From positions 1 through 36,303 of the forward strand of contig JAQBNT010000188.1 in assembly GCA_028288445.1 (NCBI GenBank): a DNA stretch of 36,303 nucleotides, read 5' to 3'. Under the pieces are notes generated by a model that was given only the letters and a program-made list of their open reading frames with translations, searched no databases and had not been told where the DNA came from. Position numbers and translations under genes: made by a program. How positions within the stretch are numbered: position 1 is the stretch's first letter; each line of letters begins with the position of its first letter. The DNA is from Hymenobacter sp. (GTDB lineage: Bacteria > Bacteroidota > Bacteroidia > Cytophagales > Hymenobacteraceae). This document shows positions 24,119 to 31,272 of this stretch, piece after piece.

Positions 24119-24215
24119 CGTCTGTCATCCTGAGCGCAGCGAAGGACCTTATCACGCCTGAGTAGTCATCGCTCCAACTTGATAAGGTCCTTCGCGGCGC
24201 TCAGGATGACAGACG
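24119..24215. repeat. 36-bp near-perfect inverted repeat
   Basis: 24119-24154 and 24180-24215 are reverse complements at 35 of 36 positions, with a 25-nt loop. They begin CGTCTGTCATCCTGAGCGC and end ACCTTATCA in the loop direction. It lies between the helicase and the phosphatase-like gene and is followed by GTTTTATTTT, so it can terminate the helicase transcript. Its core also occurs at 20789-20811. Confidence 0.9.
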
Positions 24216-24239
24216 GTTTTATTTTCAGCCTCGCCCCCC

Positions 24240-24575
24240 ATGCGCCTCCTCTTCATCTGCAGCCAGAACAAGTGGCGCAGCCTCACCGCCGAGCGCCTTT
24301 TTGACGACCACCCGCACCACGAGGCCCGCTCGGCCGGCACCGAGCCGGGGGCCCGGGTGCGCGTCACGGCCGGCCACCTGGGCTGGGCCGAAACCATCTT
24401 CGTGATGGAGCGCCGCCACGCCGACCGCCTGCGCGAGAAATTCGCGGAGGAACTGCACGGCAAAACCATAGTCACGCTGCGCATTCCCGACAATTACCCG
24501 TTTCAGCACCCCACATTAGTGGCCTTGCTGCGCGAGAAGCTGGCGACGCATTTGGGGCCGGCGCTGTTTGCGTAG
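24240..24575 (+). CDS. Low-molecular-weight phosphatase-like protein (111 aa)
   Basis: Short protein with the start of the LMW protein-tyrosine-phosphatase fold: MRLLFICSQNKWRSLTAERLF carries the C-x5-R-S phosphate-binding loop (Cys7, Arg13). RSAGTEPGARVRVT is the family's SAGT strand, and TIFVMERRHADRLRE matches the VMxxxH helix. The usual DPY general-acid loop is replaced by a shorter IPDNYPFQHP. At 111 aa it is shorter than the classical 150-aa enzymes. Probable phosphatase or phosphatase-like regulator; activity not assured. ATG at 24240, preceded by the long palindrome. Confidence 0.75.
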   Translation: MRLLFICSQNKWRSLTAERLFDDHPHHEARSAGTEPGARVRVTAGHLGWAETIFVMERRHADRLREKFAEELHGKTIVTLRIPDNYPFQHPTLVALLREKLATHLGPALFA

Positions 24576-24620
24576 TCCTGCCTACTCAACCTCCCGGCAA
24601 GGCGGCCGTTTAATCAACTT

Positions 24621-25559
24621 ATGCCTTATTTGATTTCCCTGGCCGTTCTGGTGGCCATTATCTACGCGTTTTATCAATATGCCACCGCCGACTCGCGCCG
24701 CCGCACGGCCGCGCTGGCCGCCGAATTTCCCGCCGCCTGGCGGCAGATTTTATCCGAGCAGGTGGCCTTCTACCTGGCCCTGACGGATGAGGAGAAAGTC
24801 CGGTTTGAGCAGCAGACGCAGGTTTTTCTGGCCAGTACCCGCATCACCGGCGTGCAGACGGAGGTAGACGATACTACACGCTTGCTGGTAGCCGCCTCGG
24901 CCATTATTCCGGTGTTCGGCTTTCCCGATTGGGAGTACCGCAACCTAGGCGAAGTCCTCATCGTGCCCGATGCCTGGCAGCTGGAAAACGACCCCACCAA
25001 GGAAGTAAAACCCTTGCAGGGCACGCTGCTGGGCTCGGTGCAGGGCTTCCAGAACCAGCACTACATGCGCCTCTCCAAAGCCTCCCTGGAACAAGGCTTC
25101 CGCGACGCGGTGGACCGCCAGAACGTGGGCATCCACGAATTTGCGCACCTGCTCGATGAGGCCGATGGCGTGATTGATGGCCTGCCCAAAGCCGCCCTGC
25201 CACCCGCACTGCTCCATTCCTGGACGGCGGTGATGCAGCGCGAAATCGCGGCCATCCAGGCCGGCCGGTCCGAAATCAACCCCTACGCCGCCACCAACGA
25301 GGCCGAGTTCTTCGCCGTGGTCACCGAATACTTCTTCGAAAAGCCCGAAAAGCTCCAGGAGAACCACCCCGAGCTATACGAGTTGCTCAACCAGGCCTTC
25401 CGCCAGAATCCCAAACAGCGTTTCCTCCGCTTCGCCACTGACCCGCGCGAGTGGCTGAAAACCCTGCGCAGCCGCCACAAATTCGGCCGCAACGCGCCCT
25501 GCCCCTGCGGCAGCGGCCGGAAGTATAAGGACTGCCATTTGGCAGTTCAGACGGCTTAG
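24621..25559 (+). CDS. MtfA-like zinc metallopeptidase with C-terminal SEC-C motif (312 aa)
   Basis: One N-terminal hydrophobic segment (LISLAVLVAIIYAFYQY, residues 4-20) anchors or exports the protein. The body matches MtfA/M90 peptidases: ASAIIPVFGFPDW, GEVLIVPDAW, then HEFAH at 172-176 (zinc and catalytic residues), and NEAEFFAVVTEYFFE near 226-240 with the third zinc-binding glutamate. Residues about 290-306 (RNAPCPCGSGRKYKDCH, Cys294, Cys296, Cys305, His306) are a SEC-C zinc motif as in the SecA tail. MtfA of E. coli is an aminopeptidase that binds Mlc. Ends 21 bp from the convergent hydrolase gene. Confidence 0.88.
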   Translation: MPYLISLAVLVAIIYAFYQYATADSRRRTAALAAEFPAAWRQILSEQVAFYLALTDEEKVRFEQQTQVFLASTRITGVQTEVDDTTRLLVAASAIIPVFGFPDWEYRNLGEVLIVPDAWQLENDPTKEVKPLQGTLLGSVQGFQNQHYMRLSKASLEQGFRDAVDRQNVGIHEFAHLLDEADGVIDGLPKAALPPALLHSWTAVMQREIAAIQAGRSEINPYAATNEAEFFAVVTEYFFEKPEKLQENHPELYELLNQAFRQNPKQRFLRFATDPREWLKTLRSRHKFGRNAPCPCGSGRKYKDCHLAVQTA

Positions 25560-25580
25560 AAAGAACAGGTATGCAGCGCG

Positions 25581-27179
25581 CTACCTGCTCCCCTGCTGCA
25601 ACACCCAGTCGCGTACCGTGGTCAGCAGCACCGGGGCAATCACGGGGTCAACCGTTCCATCATCGGCGGCAATGAGTTCGGCGGTGGGGGTTTGAAACCA
25701 GTGGTTGAGGCCCGGCAGCCGGCGGGCGCTGACGCGCTTATTGCCTTTGAGGCCTTTTTCCAACGCTGTCAGGTTGGTGGCGGCATTCACCTCGGCATCA
25801 TCGGTGCCGTTGAGCAGCAGCACCGGGCACTGCACGTCAGCGAGGCCGGGCTGAGGGTCGAATTTCAGGTAGTAGCGGTACCAGGGCGTGAGCAGGTCGG
25901 TGGCGCGGGCGCGGGCCAGGGCGGGGTCCTGGTCGGGGTAGCGCTGGCGCAGCATGTTCACCACAATGGCCTGGGCCTGGTCGTTGCTGGCCGTCTGGCG
26001 CACAATTTCCAGCATGGTCCGCCGGAATTTGAGCGTGGCTTCCGCCTGCTTGCGCTCCTCGCTTTTGATTTTGAGGCGCTGTTGCGCCACGTAGGTTTCC
26101 ACCTGCGCCGAGTTGGAGCCACTGGTGCGGAGCTTGGCAGCTTTAGCCAGTACATCAGCCCAGGCCTGGCGGCGGGCTTCGCCGATGCGGGCCGTGTCGG
26201 CGGCACTCAGCGGCTCAGCCTGACAAGCCAGCAGGTCCAACCCGACCAGGCCAGACGCGGCCAGCGCCACCACAAAGCCGGGCGGCACGGGCTGGGCCGC
26301 CGCTAGCAGGGCCACGTTGCCGCCCTCGCCGTGCCCGATGAGGCCGGTACGGGCCGGGTCGATGCTCGGCCGGACGCGCAGGTAATTGAGGCCGGCCAGG
26401 GCATCGCGCACCAGGTCAGCGGTGGTGGTCAGGGGGCCGTTGCCACCGCTCTGGCCCACGCCCCGGTCGTCGAGCCGCAGCACGGCAATGCCCTGGCGGG
26501 CCAGCGTGGTGGCGATATCGGCAAAGAAACGGTAGCTGCCCTGCCGCGAGTCGCGGTCCTGACTGCCCATGTCCGTGAGCAGCACGGCGGCCGGAAACGG
26601 CCCGGCTCCGTCCGGGATACTGAGAGTACCAGCCAGCGCCACGTTGCCGGGCTGGCTGGTTAGATTGACGGCCTCAATGTGGTAAGTGGTGGCTTTCACG
26701 GCCACCGTCTTTTCCACGCTCATTGTGCTAGTGGCGCTGGAAACAGCGCGTTGCAGCACCAGCGGCACGCGCAGGCCGGGCTGCGACCATGTGCCGCGTA
26801 GCTCCTGCCCGGCCTCACCGGCCTGGGTGCACACAAAGCGGCAGTCCACGGTGGCGGCGTAAAAAATGAGCGTATCGCCCCGTAGCGTGAGCGAGGCCGG
26901 CACCTTGTTCAGGCGCTTGGCGGGCAGGTCGAGCGTGGCAGTCAGCTTATTAGTCCCCGGCTGAATAATGCTGATTTGGACGGGCAATGTCCCGCCGGGA
27001 ATAGACAGCGGCCCCTTCCAAATCCCGGTCAGGCCGGGCCTGCCAAGCACCGCTGCCGTTGGATGTTGGGCCGCCGAGTCGGGGCGGGTGGACGCGCTGA
27101 TTTGCCCCAGCACCGCCGCCGGCCACAGTCCCATGCCAATCATCACCCTTCCCGCGTTGCGGAGAAATTTCCGTGTCAT
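25581..27179 (-). CDS. Secreted alpha/beta hydrolase with nucleophile Ser replaced by Gly (532 aa)
   Basis: A hydrophobic N-terminus (VMIGMGLWPAAVLGQ) suggests export. Residues about 50-150 are a beta-rich domain (TGIWKGPLSIPGGTLPV) typical of a family of two-domain alpha/beta hydrolases. The hydrolase core starts near residue 190: VALAGTLSIPDG, DMGSQDRD, VLRLDDRGVGQSGG, then LIGHGEGGNVALL. The elbow normally reads GHSxGG; here residue 284 is Gly (codon GGC, 26328-26330). The likely acid in LLLNGTDDAEV and the histidine in LPGLNHWFQ remain. It may be inactive, use another residue, or carry a rare base change. Convergent with the metallopeptidase. Confidence 0.82.
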   Translation of the reverse strand: MTRKFLRNAGRVMIGMGLWPAAVLGQISASTRPDSAAQHPTAAVLGRPGLTGIWKGPLSIPGGTLPVQISIIQPGTNKLTATLDLPAKRLNKVPASLTLRGDTLIFYAATVDCRFVCTQAGEAGQELRGTWSQPGLRVPLVLQRAVSSATSTMSVEKTVAVKATTYHIEAVNLTSQPGNVALAGTLSIPDGAGPFPAAVLLTDMGSQDRDSRQGSYRFFADIATTLARQGIAVLRLDDRGVGQSGGNGPLTTTADLVRDALAGLNYLRVRPSIDPARTGLIGHGEGGNVALLAAAQPVPPGFVVALAASGLVGLDLLACQAEPLSAADTARIGEARRQAWADVLAKAAKLRTSGSNSAQVETYVAQQRLKIKSEERKQAEATLKFRRTMLEIVRQTASNDQAQAIVVNMLRQRYPDQDPALARARATDLLTPWYRYYLKFDPQPGLADVQCPVLLLNGTDDAEVNAATNLTALEKGLKGNKRVSARRLPGLNHWFQTPTAELIAADDGTVDPVIAPVLLTTVRDWVLQQGSR

Positions 27180-27260
27180 ATCAATCTAAAGCAACCTCTT
27201 TGCCGCATCGGCGGCGGTAGTTGAGCATGCTGGGCGGCCCCGAATACCACGACTGTGGGC

Positions 27261-28256
27261 CTAGAAAGGCAGCAGTACGCGGTCAATCACATGCACCACA
27301 CCGTTGGTGCATTGCACGTCAGGAATCACCATGTTGGCGGGCACGGTATTGCCAGCCCCCTTCACGGTTATTACCCCGCTTTTGAAGGCTCCCAATTGCA
27401 GCGGGACCGTACCCAATGGCAAAACTGCTGTATTTTCCGGCAGTTCCGGGGTAAACTTATTACCGAATGTGCCCGCCGTGCTACCGGACAGCACATGGTT
27501 CAGGAGAATGGTTCTGAGCCCATCGACCTGGGGCAAAGTCATGCTGTTAATAGCGGTCACGCTGGGAATCCCGGCATCAATAAAAGCCTGGTCAGTGGGC
27601 GCGAATACCGTGAAGGGGCCAGTGCCAGAAAGTGCCCCGTCCAAACCACATTTCACTACAGCGGCTACCAGAAACGTCAGTTCCGGCTTCACAAACACCT
27701 TGCTAGTTTGCAGTGCAATGGCCGATTGCACTACGTTACCGCCCGTAGCCAGCAGCACTTTATCGATGGGATGAATCAAGCCATTGGCTGCCTTCACATC
27801 GGTGCCCACAATCTGCGAGCCGTTGACATACAGCGTACCATCGGCCCGGCGGATGATGCGCCGCGTTACGCCCAGCGCGGAGTTCGACGTGCTGCCCGGC
27901 GTGAGCGCGCTGCCCGCCAATGAGCCACTGAATACGTGATAATACAGCGTGTTCTGCAAAAACGACTGCTGCAACGCCCCCAAATCCTGAGCCGTGTTGA
28001 GCCCCAAGCGGCTGAAAGCTGCATTGGTGGGCGCAAAGACCGTGAAATTTCCACCGCTGGTCGGGTCTGCGTTTTTGTTGCCGAGCAGCACGGCTACATC
28101 GCCGCGAATAGCCGCATCTTCCAGCTCCTGAAAATCGGGATTGGTGACGGCAATATTGGTGATGGACGGGTCGACTTCTTTGTTTTTGGCGCAGCCATTC
28201 AGGGCCATCAGGCCCAACGCCAGCAGCCCGGCTTTAATGGGGAAATATTTTTTCAT
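27261..28256 (-). CDS. Lipoprotein with two fasciclin (FAS1) domains (331 aa)
   Basis: Lipoprotein signal: MKKYFPIKAGLLALGLMALNGC, the Cys being the lipid-attached residue, so it should sit in the outer membrane facing out or inward. Two FAS1 repeats follow, each with a FTVFAPTNAAF or FTVFAPTDQAF H1 motif, a YYHVFSG or LNHVLSG H2-like stretch and an end of NGLIHPIDKVLL or NGVVHVIDRVLL. FAS1 domains mediate adhesion or carbohydrate contacts. The ATG at 28256 is chosen because the lipobox is in register; an upstream start at 28373 would bury it. Divergent from the beta-barrel gene at 28470. Confidence 0.92.
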   Translation of the reverse strand: MKKYFPIKAGLLALGLMALNGCAKNKEVDPSITNIAVTNPDFQELEDAAIRGDVAVLLGNKNADPTSGGNFTVFAPTNAAFSRLGLNTAQDLGALQQSFLQNTLYYHVFSGSLAGSALTPGSTSNSALGVTRRIIRRADGTLYVNGSQIVGTDVKAANGLIHPIDKVLLATGGNVVQSAIALQTSKVFVKPELTFLVAAVVKCGLDGALSGTGPFTVFAPTDQAFIDAGIPSVTAINSMTLPQVDGLRTILLNHVLSGSTAGTFGNKFTPELPENTAVLPLGTVPLQLGAFKSGVITVKGAGNTVPANMVIPDVQCTNGVVHVIDRVLLPF

Positions 28257-28391
28257 CGGGCAAATTATTGTTTTTATCGTGCTGACAGGTGCGTTCAACT
28301 CAAATCGTTGAATATAAACGAATTTATAAAGCCAGCGGATTGCGCTAAGGTAAATCCGTTCCCCCAAACTCACCCGTAGATTGCGTCAAAA

Positions 28392-28436
28392 CAGACTGAT
28401 TAAGCCGTTTTAGTTCGGCCGTTTCCAATCAGTCTG
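28392..28436. promoter_or_regulatory. 10-bp dyad in the FAS1/beta-barrel divergent region
   Basis: CAGACTGATT (28392-28401) and AATCAGTCTG (28427-28436) are exact reverse complements 25 bp apart, in the 213 bp between two divergent envelope-protein genes. It could be an operator or an mRNA hairpin for the plus-strand gene. Confidence 0.45.
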
Positions 28437-28469
28437 CCCTTTATTAGGAATTCTCTATTTATTGCTTTT

Positions 28470-29375
28470 ATGCAAAATTTCTCCACGCTGTTTTGTAGTG
28501 TTTTTTTAGTTGCCGGCGTTGCCACCACCGTGCAGGCCCAGAGCCTGGTGAGCGGTTTCATGGCGGGCAAGGGCCACGGTTCGGTGGTGGTGTCGGGCAC
28601 GGCCGAGCGCTACGACGATGTGTACCTGGCTCCCGAAAAAATTTCCGGCGTGCCAATTTTTCAGGAGGTGCGCGTCAATTCCCTCAACCTGTACGGCACC
28701 TATGGCCTTTCCGATAAGATTGACGCGGTTATCAGCCTGCCCTACATTCAGTCGAAAGGCCACGCGCCGGGGGCGGTGATTGATAACCTGAACTCCTACT
28801 ACTCCACGCAGGGCTATACCAACGTGCGCCAGGGCCTGCAGGACCTCACCGCCCTGTTCAAGTTCAAATCCTACAGCCGCGAAATTGGCAGCAGCATTCT
28901 GGACCTGCTGGGCGTGGTCAGCTTCAGCACCCCGGTGAGCGACTACCAGACCAATACCGGCTACGGCTACATCATCGCTATCGGCAACCGGGCCACCAAG
29001 TACACGGCCGCCGGCGTGGCGCACCTCAAAACCAGTTCGGGCGTGTTTGCTACGGGCCAGGTCGGCTACAGCCTGCGCACCGGCCCTGTGCCCGATGCCC
29101 TCGTGGGCGAGGTCAAGCTGGGCTACGCCGGTCCCAAGGTGTACCTGGAAGGCAATGCCTCTTTTCAGGAATCAAACGGCGGCACCGACATTGCGGCTCA
29201 GAATTTCACCGGCTTTTTTCCCTCCACGCGCGTCAACTACATCCGCCTGGGTGCCAGCGCCTACCGCCCCATCACCAACGGCTTTGGCCTGACGCTGGGG
29301 GCCAGCACCTACGTGGCCGGCCGCAACATTGGCAAATCCACCGGCTACTCGGCTGGCATTACGTATAACTTCTAA
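28470..29375 (+). CDS. Outer-membrane beta-barrel protein of unknown role (301 aa)
   Basis: Signal peptide MQNFSTLFCSVFLVAGVATTVQA with cleavage after AQA. The mature part consists of alternating amphipathic strands (SVVVSGTAERYDDVYLA, LNLYGTYGLSDKIDAVISLPY, AGVAHLKTSSGVFATGQVGYSL, YIRLGASAYRPI) and ends in GYSAGITYNF, the terminal aromatic expected for BAM-dependent insertion. It resembles transporter or MetA-pathway-type barrels but I cannot name a family. Divergent from the FAS1 lipoprotein and closed by a bidirectional hairpin before the pirin gene. Confidence 0.75.
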   Translation: MQNFSTLFCSVFLVAGVATTVQAQSLVSGFMAGKGHGSVVVSGTAERYDDVYLAPEKISGVPIFQEVRVNSLNLYGTYGLSDKIDAVISLPYIQSKGHAPGAVIDNLNSYYSTQGYTNVRQGLQDLTALFKFKSYSREIGSSILDLLGVVSFSTPVSDYQTNTGYGYIIAIGNRATKYTAAGVAHLKTSSGVFATGQVGYSLRTGPVPDALVGEVKLGYAGPKVYLEGNASFQESNGGTDIAAQNFTGFFPSTRVNYIRLGASAYRPITNGFGLTLGASTYVAGRNIGKSTGYSAGITYNF

Positions 29376-29407
29376 CTCGTTAGCAGCTTTCATTGTAAGC
29401 AAATACA

Positions 29408-29452
29408 AAAGCGCCTCCAAAGCCGGAAATAGTCCGGTTCTGGAGGCGCTTT
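29408..29452. terminator. Bidirectional hairpin terminator
   Basis: AAAGCGCCTCC (29408-29418) pairs with GGAGGCGCTTT (29442-29452), and an inner CCGGA/TCCGG stem extends it. It separates the convergent beta-barrel and pirin genes, with A- and T-runs at its ends. Confidence 0.75.
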
Positions 29453-29466
29453 GTGTCTGGCCGAAT

Positions 29467-30189
29467 TTAATAATTCGATTCAGCCGACGGCAGGTCAATC
29501 AGAATAAACTGGGCGTCTTTGGCGGCGCGGATTTGCACCACGTCATCATCGGTCATGCGGGCTTGGTCGTTGGGGCCGAGCTCCGTGCCGTTCACGAAAA
29601 TGGTGCCCTGCTTCACGTAAATGAAGGTGAGGCGGATGGGGAAGGTTTTGAATTCGATTTCCTCCTCTTCTTCCAGATTAGCCCAGTAAATAGTGCTATT
29701 GGAATTCATGTACACCACGTCTTCCAGCACTTTCTGGCCGGTCACGAGGGGCACCAGCTTGTTCTTATTCCCGGTGGTGAAACCCAGGTCTTTCTGCTCA
29801 TAGCTGGGAGCGAGGCCTTTCTGGCCGGGAATGAACCACAACTGGTACAAATGCAGGGGCTTGTCCTGGCGGTTGAACTCGGAATGGGCCAGGCCGGTGC
29901 CGGCAGTCATGCGCTGCACCTCGCCGGCTTTGATGGTCGTTTTATTGCCCATCGTGTCTTGGTGCGTGATTTCGCCATCCAGCACCAGCGTCACAATTTC
30001 CATTTCGGAGTGCGGGTGTTGCGGGAAGCCCGATTGGGCGGTCACATTATCGTCGTTGAACACGCGCAACGGCCCGAAGTGCATGTTGGTGCGGTCGAAA
30101 TAATCGGCAAACGAAAACAGGAAGTAGCTGCTGAGCCAGGCAGCGGGAGCAGCGTGGTGGCGGTCGGCGGCGGAAATGTACTTGAGCAT
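29467..30189 (-). CDS. Pirin family protein (240 aa)
   Basis: Bicupin pirin, usually an iron-binding protein, some members having quercetinase activity. The metal set is visible: His58 and His60 in FPQHPHSEME, His102 and Glu104 in GTGLAHSEFN. TNMHFGPLRVFNDDNV precedes it and VTLVLDGEITHQDTMGN follows, as in the YhhW-like branch. The second cupin (residues about 130-240) lacks metal residues, as is normal. The ATG at 30189 (MLKYISAADRHH) is used. Its physiological role cannot be read from context. Confidence 0.92.
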   Translation of the reverse strand: MLKYISAADRHHAAPAAWLSSYFLFSFADYFDRTNMHFGPLRVFNDDNVTAQSGFPQHPHSEMEIVTLVLDGEITHQDTMGNKTTIKAGEVQRMTAGTGLAHSEFNRQDKPLHLYQLWFIPGQKGLAPSYEQKDLGFTTGNKNKLVPLVTGQKVLEDVVYMNSNSTIYWANLEEEEEIEFKTFPIRLTFIYVKQGTIFVNGTELGPNDQARMTDDDVVQIRAAKDAQFILIDLPSAESNY

Positions 30190-30266
30190 AGCTTGAAAGC
30201 AAGAGGATATGGCGTGCCTCCCATACGCGCGGGCCGGGCCGGAAGTTGGCCCCACTCCGCACAGCG

Positions 30267-30293
30267 AAGCCCTTCCGCATTCCGGAAGGGCTT
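30267..30293 (-). terminator. Hairpin after the XRE-S24 regulator
   Basis: AAGCCCTTCCG (30267-30277) and CGGAAGGGCTT (30283-30293) form an 11-bp stem with a 5-nt loop, downstream of the gene ending at 30321. The T-run is weak on the minus strand. Confidence 0.6.
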
Positions 30294-30320
30294 GCAGGAT
30301 TTTCAAATAAACGTTTCGAG

Positions 30321-31154
30321 CTACGCTTTGCGTAGCAACGCCACCTGCTGTTGCAGGTCGAGCACGAGGCTGGCCACGCGCTCCAGCGAGAGCTCGGCAA
30401 TGGGGAACGTGCTGCTGATGTAGCTTTTGGCTTCCCAGATTTCGAGTACGTCGTCGGCCTTCACGTCGTAGGGCGAGAAGTTGGGGTTGTCGGAGTGCAG
30501 CACGAACATGGCCCCGGAGCGCATCTTATTAAACACGCGCTTGAACACGATACCGTCGCGAGAGCTCACCACAATGCAGGGCGTGCCGTCCTTGATGCTG
30601 GTCCATTCCTCTACGTAGCGGCCCACGATGACGGTGCCGCTGGCAATGGGCAGCATCGAATCGCCGGCGATTTCAAAGGCGCGGTAAGTGCCCGTTTGCG
30701 AGAGCATAGGCAGGCGGAACTTGGGCAGCACCTCCAGGTATTCGCGGTCGGCGTAGCCGTTGAGGTAGCCGGCAGCGGCTTTTTGGGGCACCAGTTCGAT
30801 GTTCTCGTTCTGGTCCTTGTCCACGGTGAAGGCCAGCACACGAAGCTTGCCGCCGGCGGCCGGCGTGGGCGGCTCGGGGTTGTCGTCGGCATCGGCTTCG
30901 GGCGCGTTGGGGTCGGGCGCCGGCAGCGAGCCGATGATTTTGGTGTTCTTCTTCTTGCTGAAATCGGTGGTCACGAGCTGGTCGAGCGTGATGCCGAACA
31001 GGCGGGCCATGTTGACGAGCGTGGCGAGGCGGGGCTCGGCGCGGCCCTCTTCGTAGGCACCCACCAGGGAACGTTTGATGCCGAGCTTCTCGGCCATCTG
31101 GGCCTGCGTGAGGGCAAGCTCGCGCCGGCAAAATTTGAGGTTGGTATTAATCAT
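30321..31154 (-). CDS. XRE-HTH regulator with LexA-like S24 peptidase domain (277 aa)
   Basis: Residues 5-60 are an XRE helix-turn-helix (LTQAQMAEKLGIKRSLVGAYEEG), followed by a variable linker rich in Asp and Pro. QKAAAGYLNGY holds an Ala128-Gly129 bond at the place where LexA/UmuD-type proteins are cut. The S24 domain follows, with Ser166 in EIAGDSMLP and Lys205 in GIVFKRVFN as the catalytic dyad. The design is that of a repressor that cleaves itself when a signal such as RecA filaments appears, although that input is inferred. The ATG at 31154 (MINTNLKFCR) is favoured. Last of the minus-strand run from recQ, 118 bp after the third paralog. Confidence 0.88.
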   Translation of the reverse strand: MINTNLKFCRRELALTQAQMAEKLGIKRSLVGAYEEGRAEPRLATLVNMARLFGITLDQLVTTDFSKKKNTKIIGSLPAPDPNAPEADADDNPEPPTPAAGGKLRVLAFTVDKDQNENIELVPQKAAAGYLNGYADREYLEVLPKFRLPMLSQTGTYRAFEIAGDSMLPIASGTVIVGRYVEEWTSIKDGTPCIVVSSRDGIVFKRVFNKMRSGAMFVLHSDNPNFSPYDVKADDVLEIWEAKSYISSTFPIAELSLERVASLVLDLQQQVALLRKA

Positions 31155-31209
31155 CGGTGGGGGGGCAGCAGCCGGGAGTGGCATTGGATTTAAAGCAGAT
31201 TCGGCTGGT

Positions 31210-31253
31210 GAAGTTAGCAACGCAAGCGCGAAGTTACTAATTCACTTAGCTAA
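31210..31253 (-). promoter_or_regulatory. Candidate promoter/operator of the XRE-S24 gene
   Basis: On the minus strand TAACTTCG (31236-31229) fits the -7 element, putting a start about 70 nt before the ATG. GAAGTTA occurs twice, 20 bp apart (31210-31216 and 31230-31236), and the palindrome TTAGCTAA is at 31246-31253. Such repeats could be self-binding sites of the repressor, but this is unproved. Confidence 0.35.
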
Positions 31254-31272
31254 TAAATTTCTGCCCACCACT

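Noticed and set aside
24119..24215. Insertion sequence ends
   Set aside because: The inverted repeats enclose only 25 nt and no transposase; a hairpin or REP-type element fits better.
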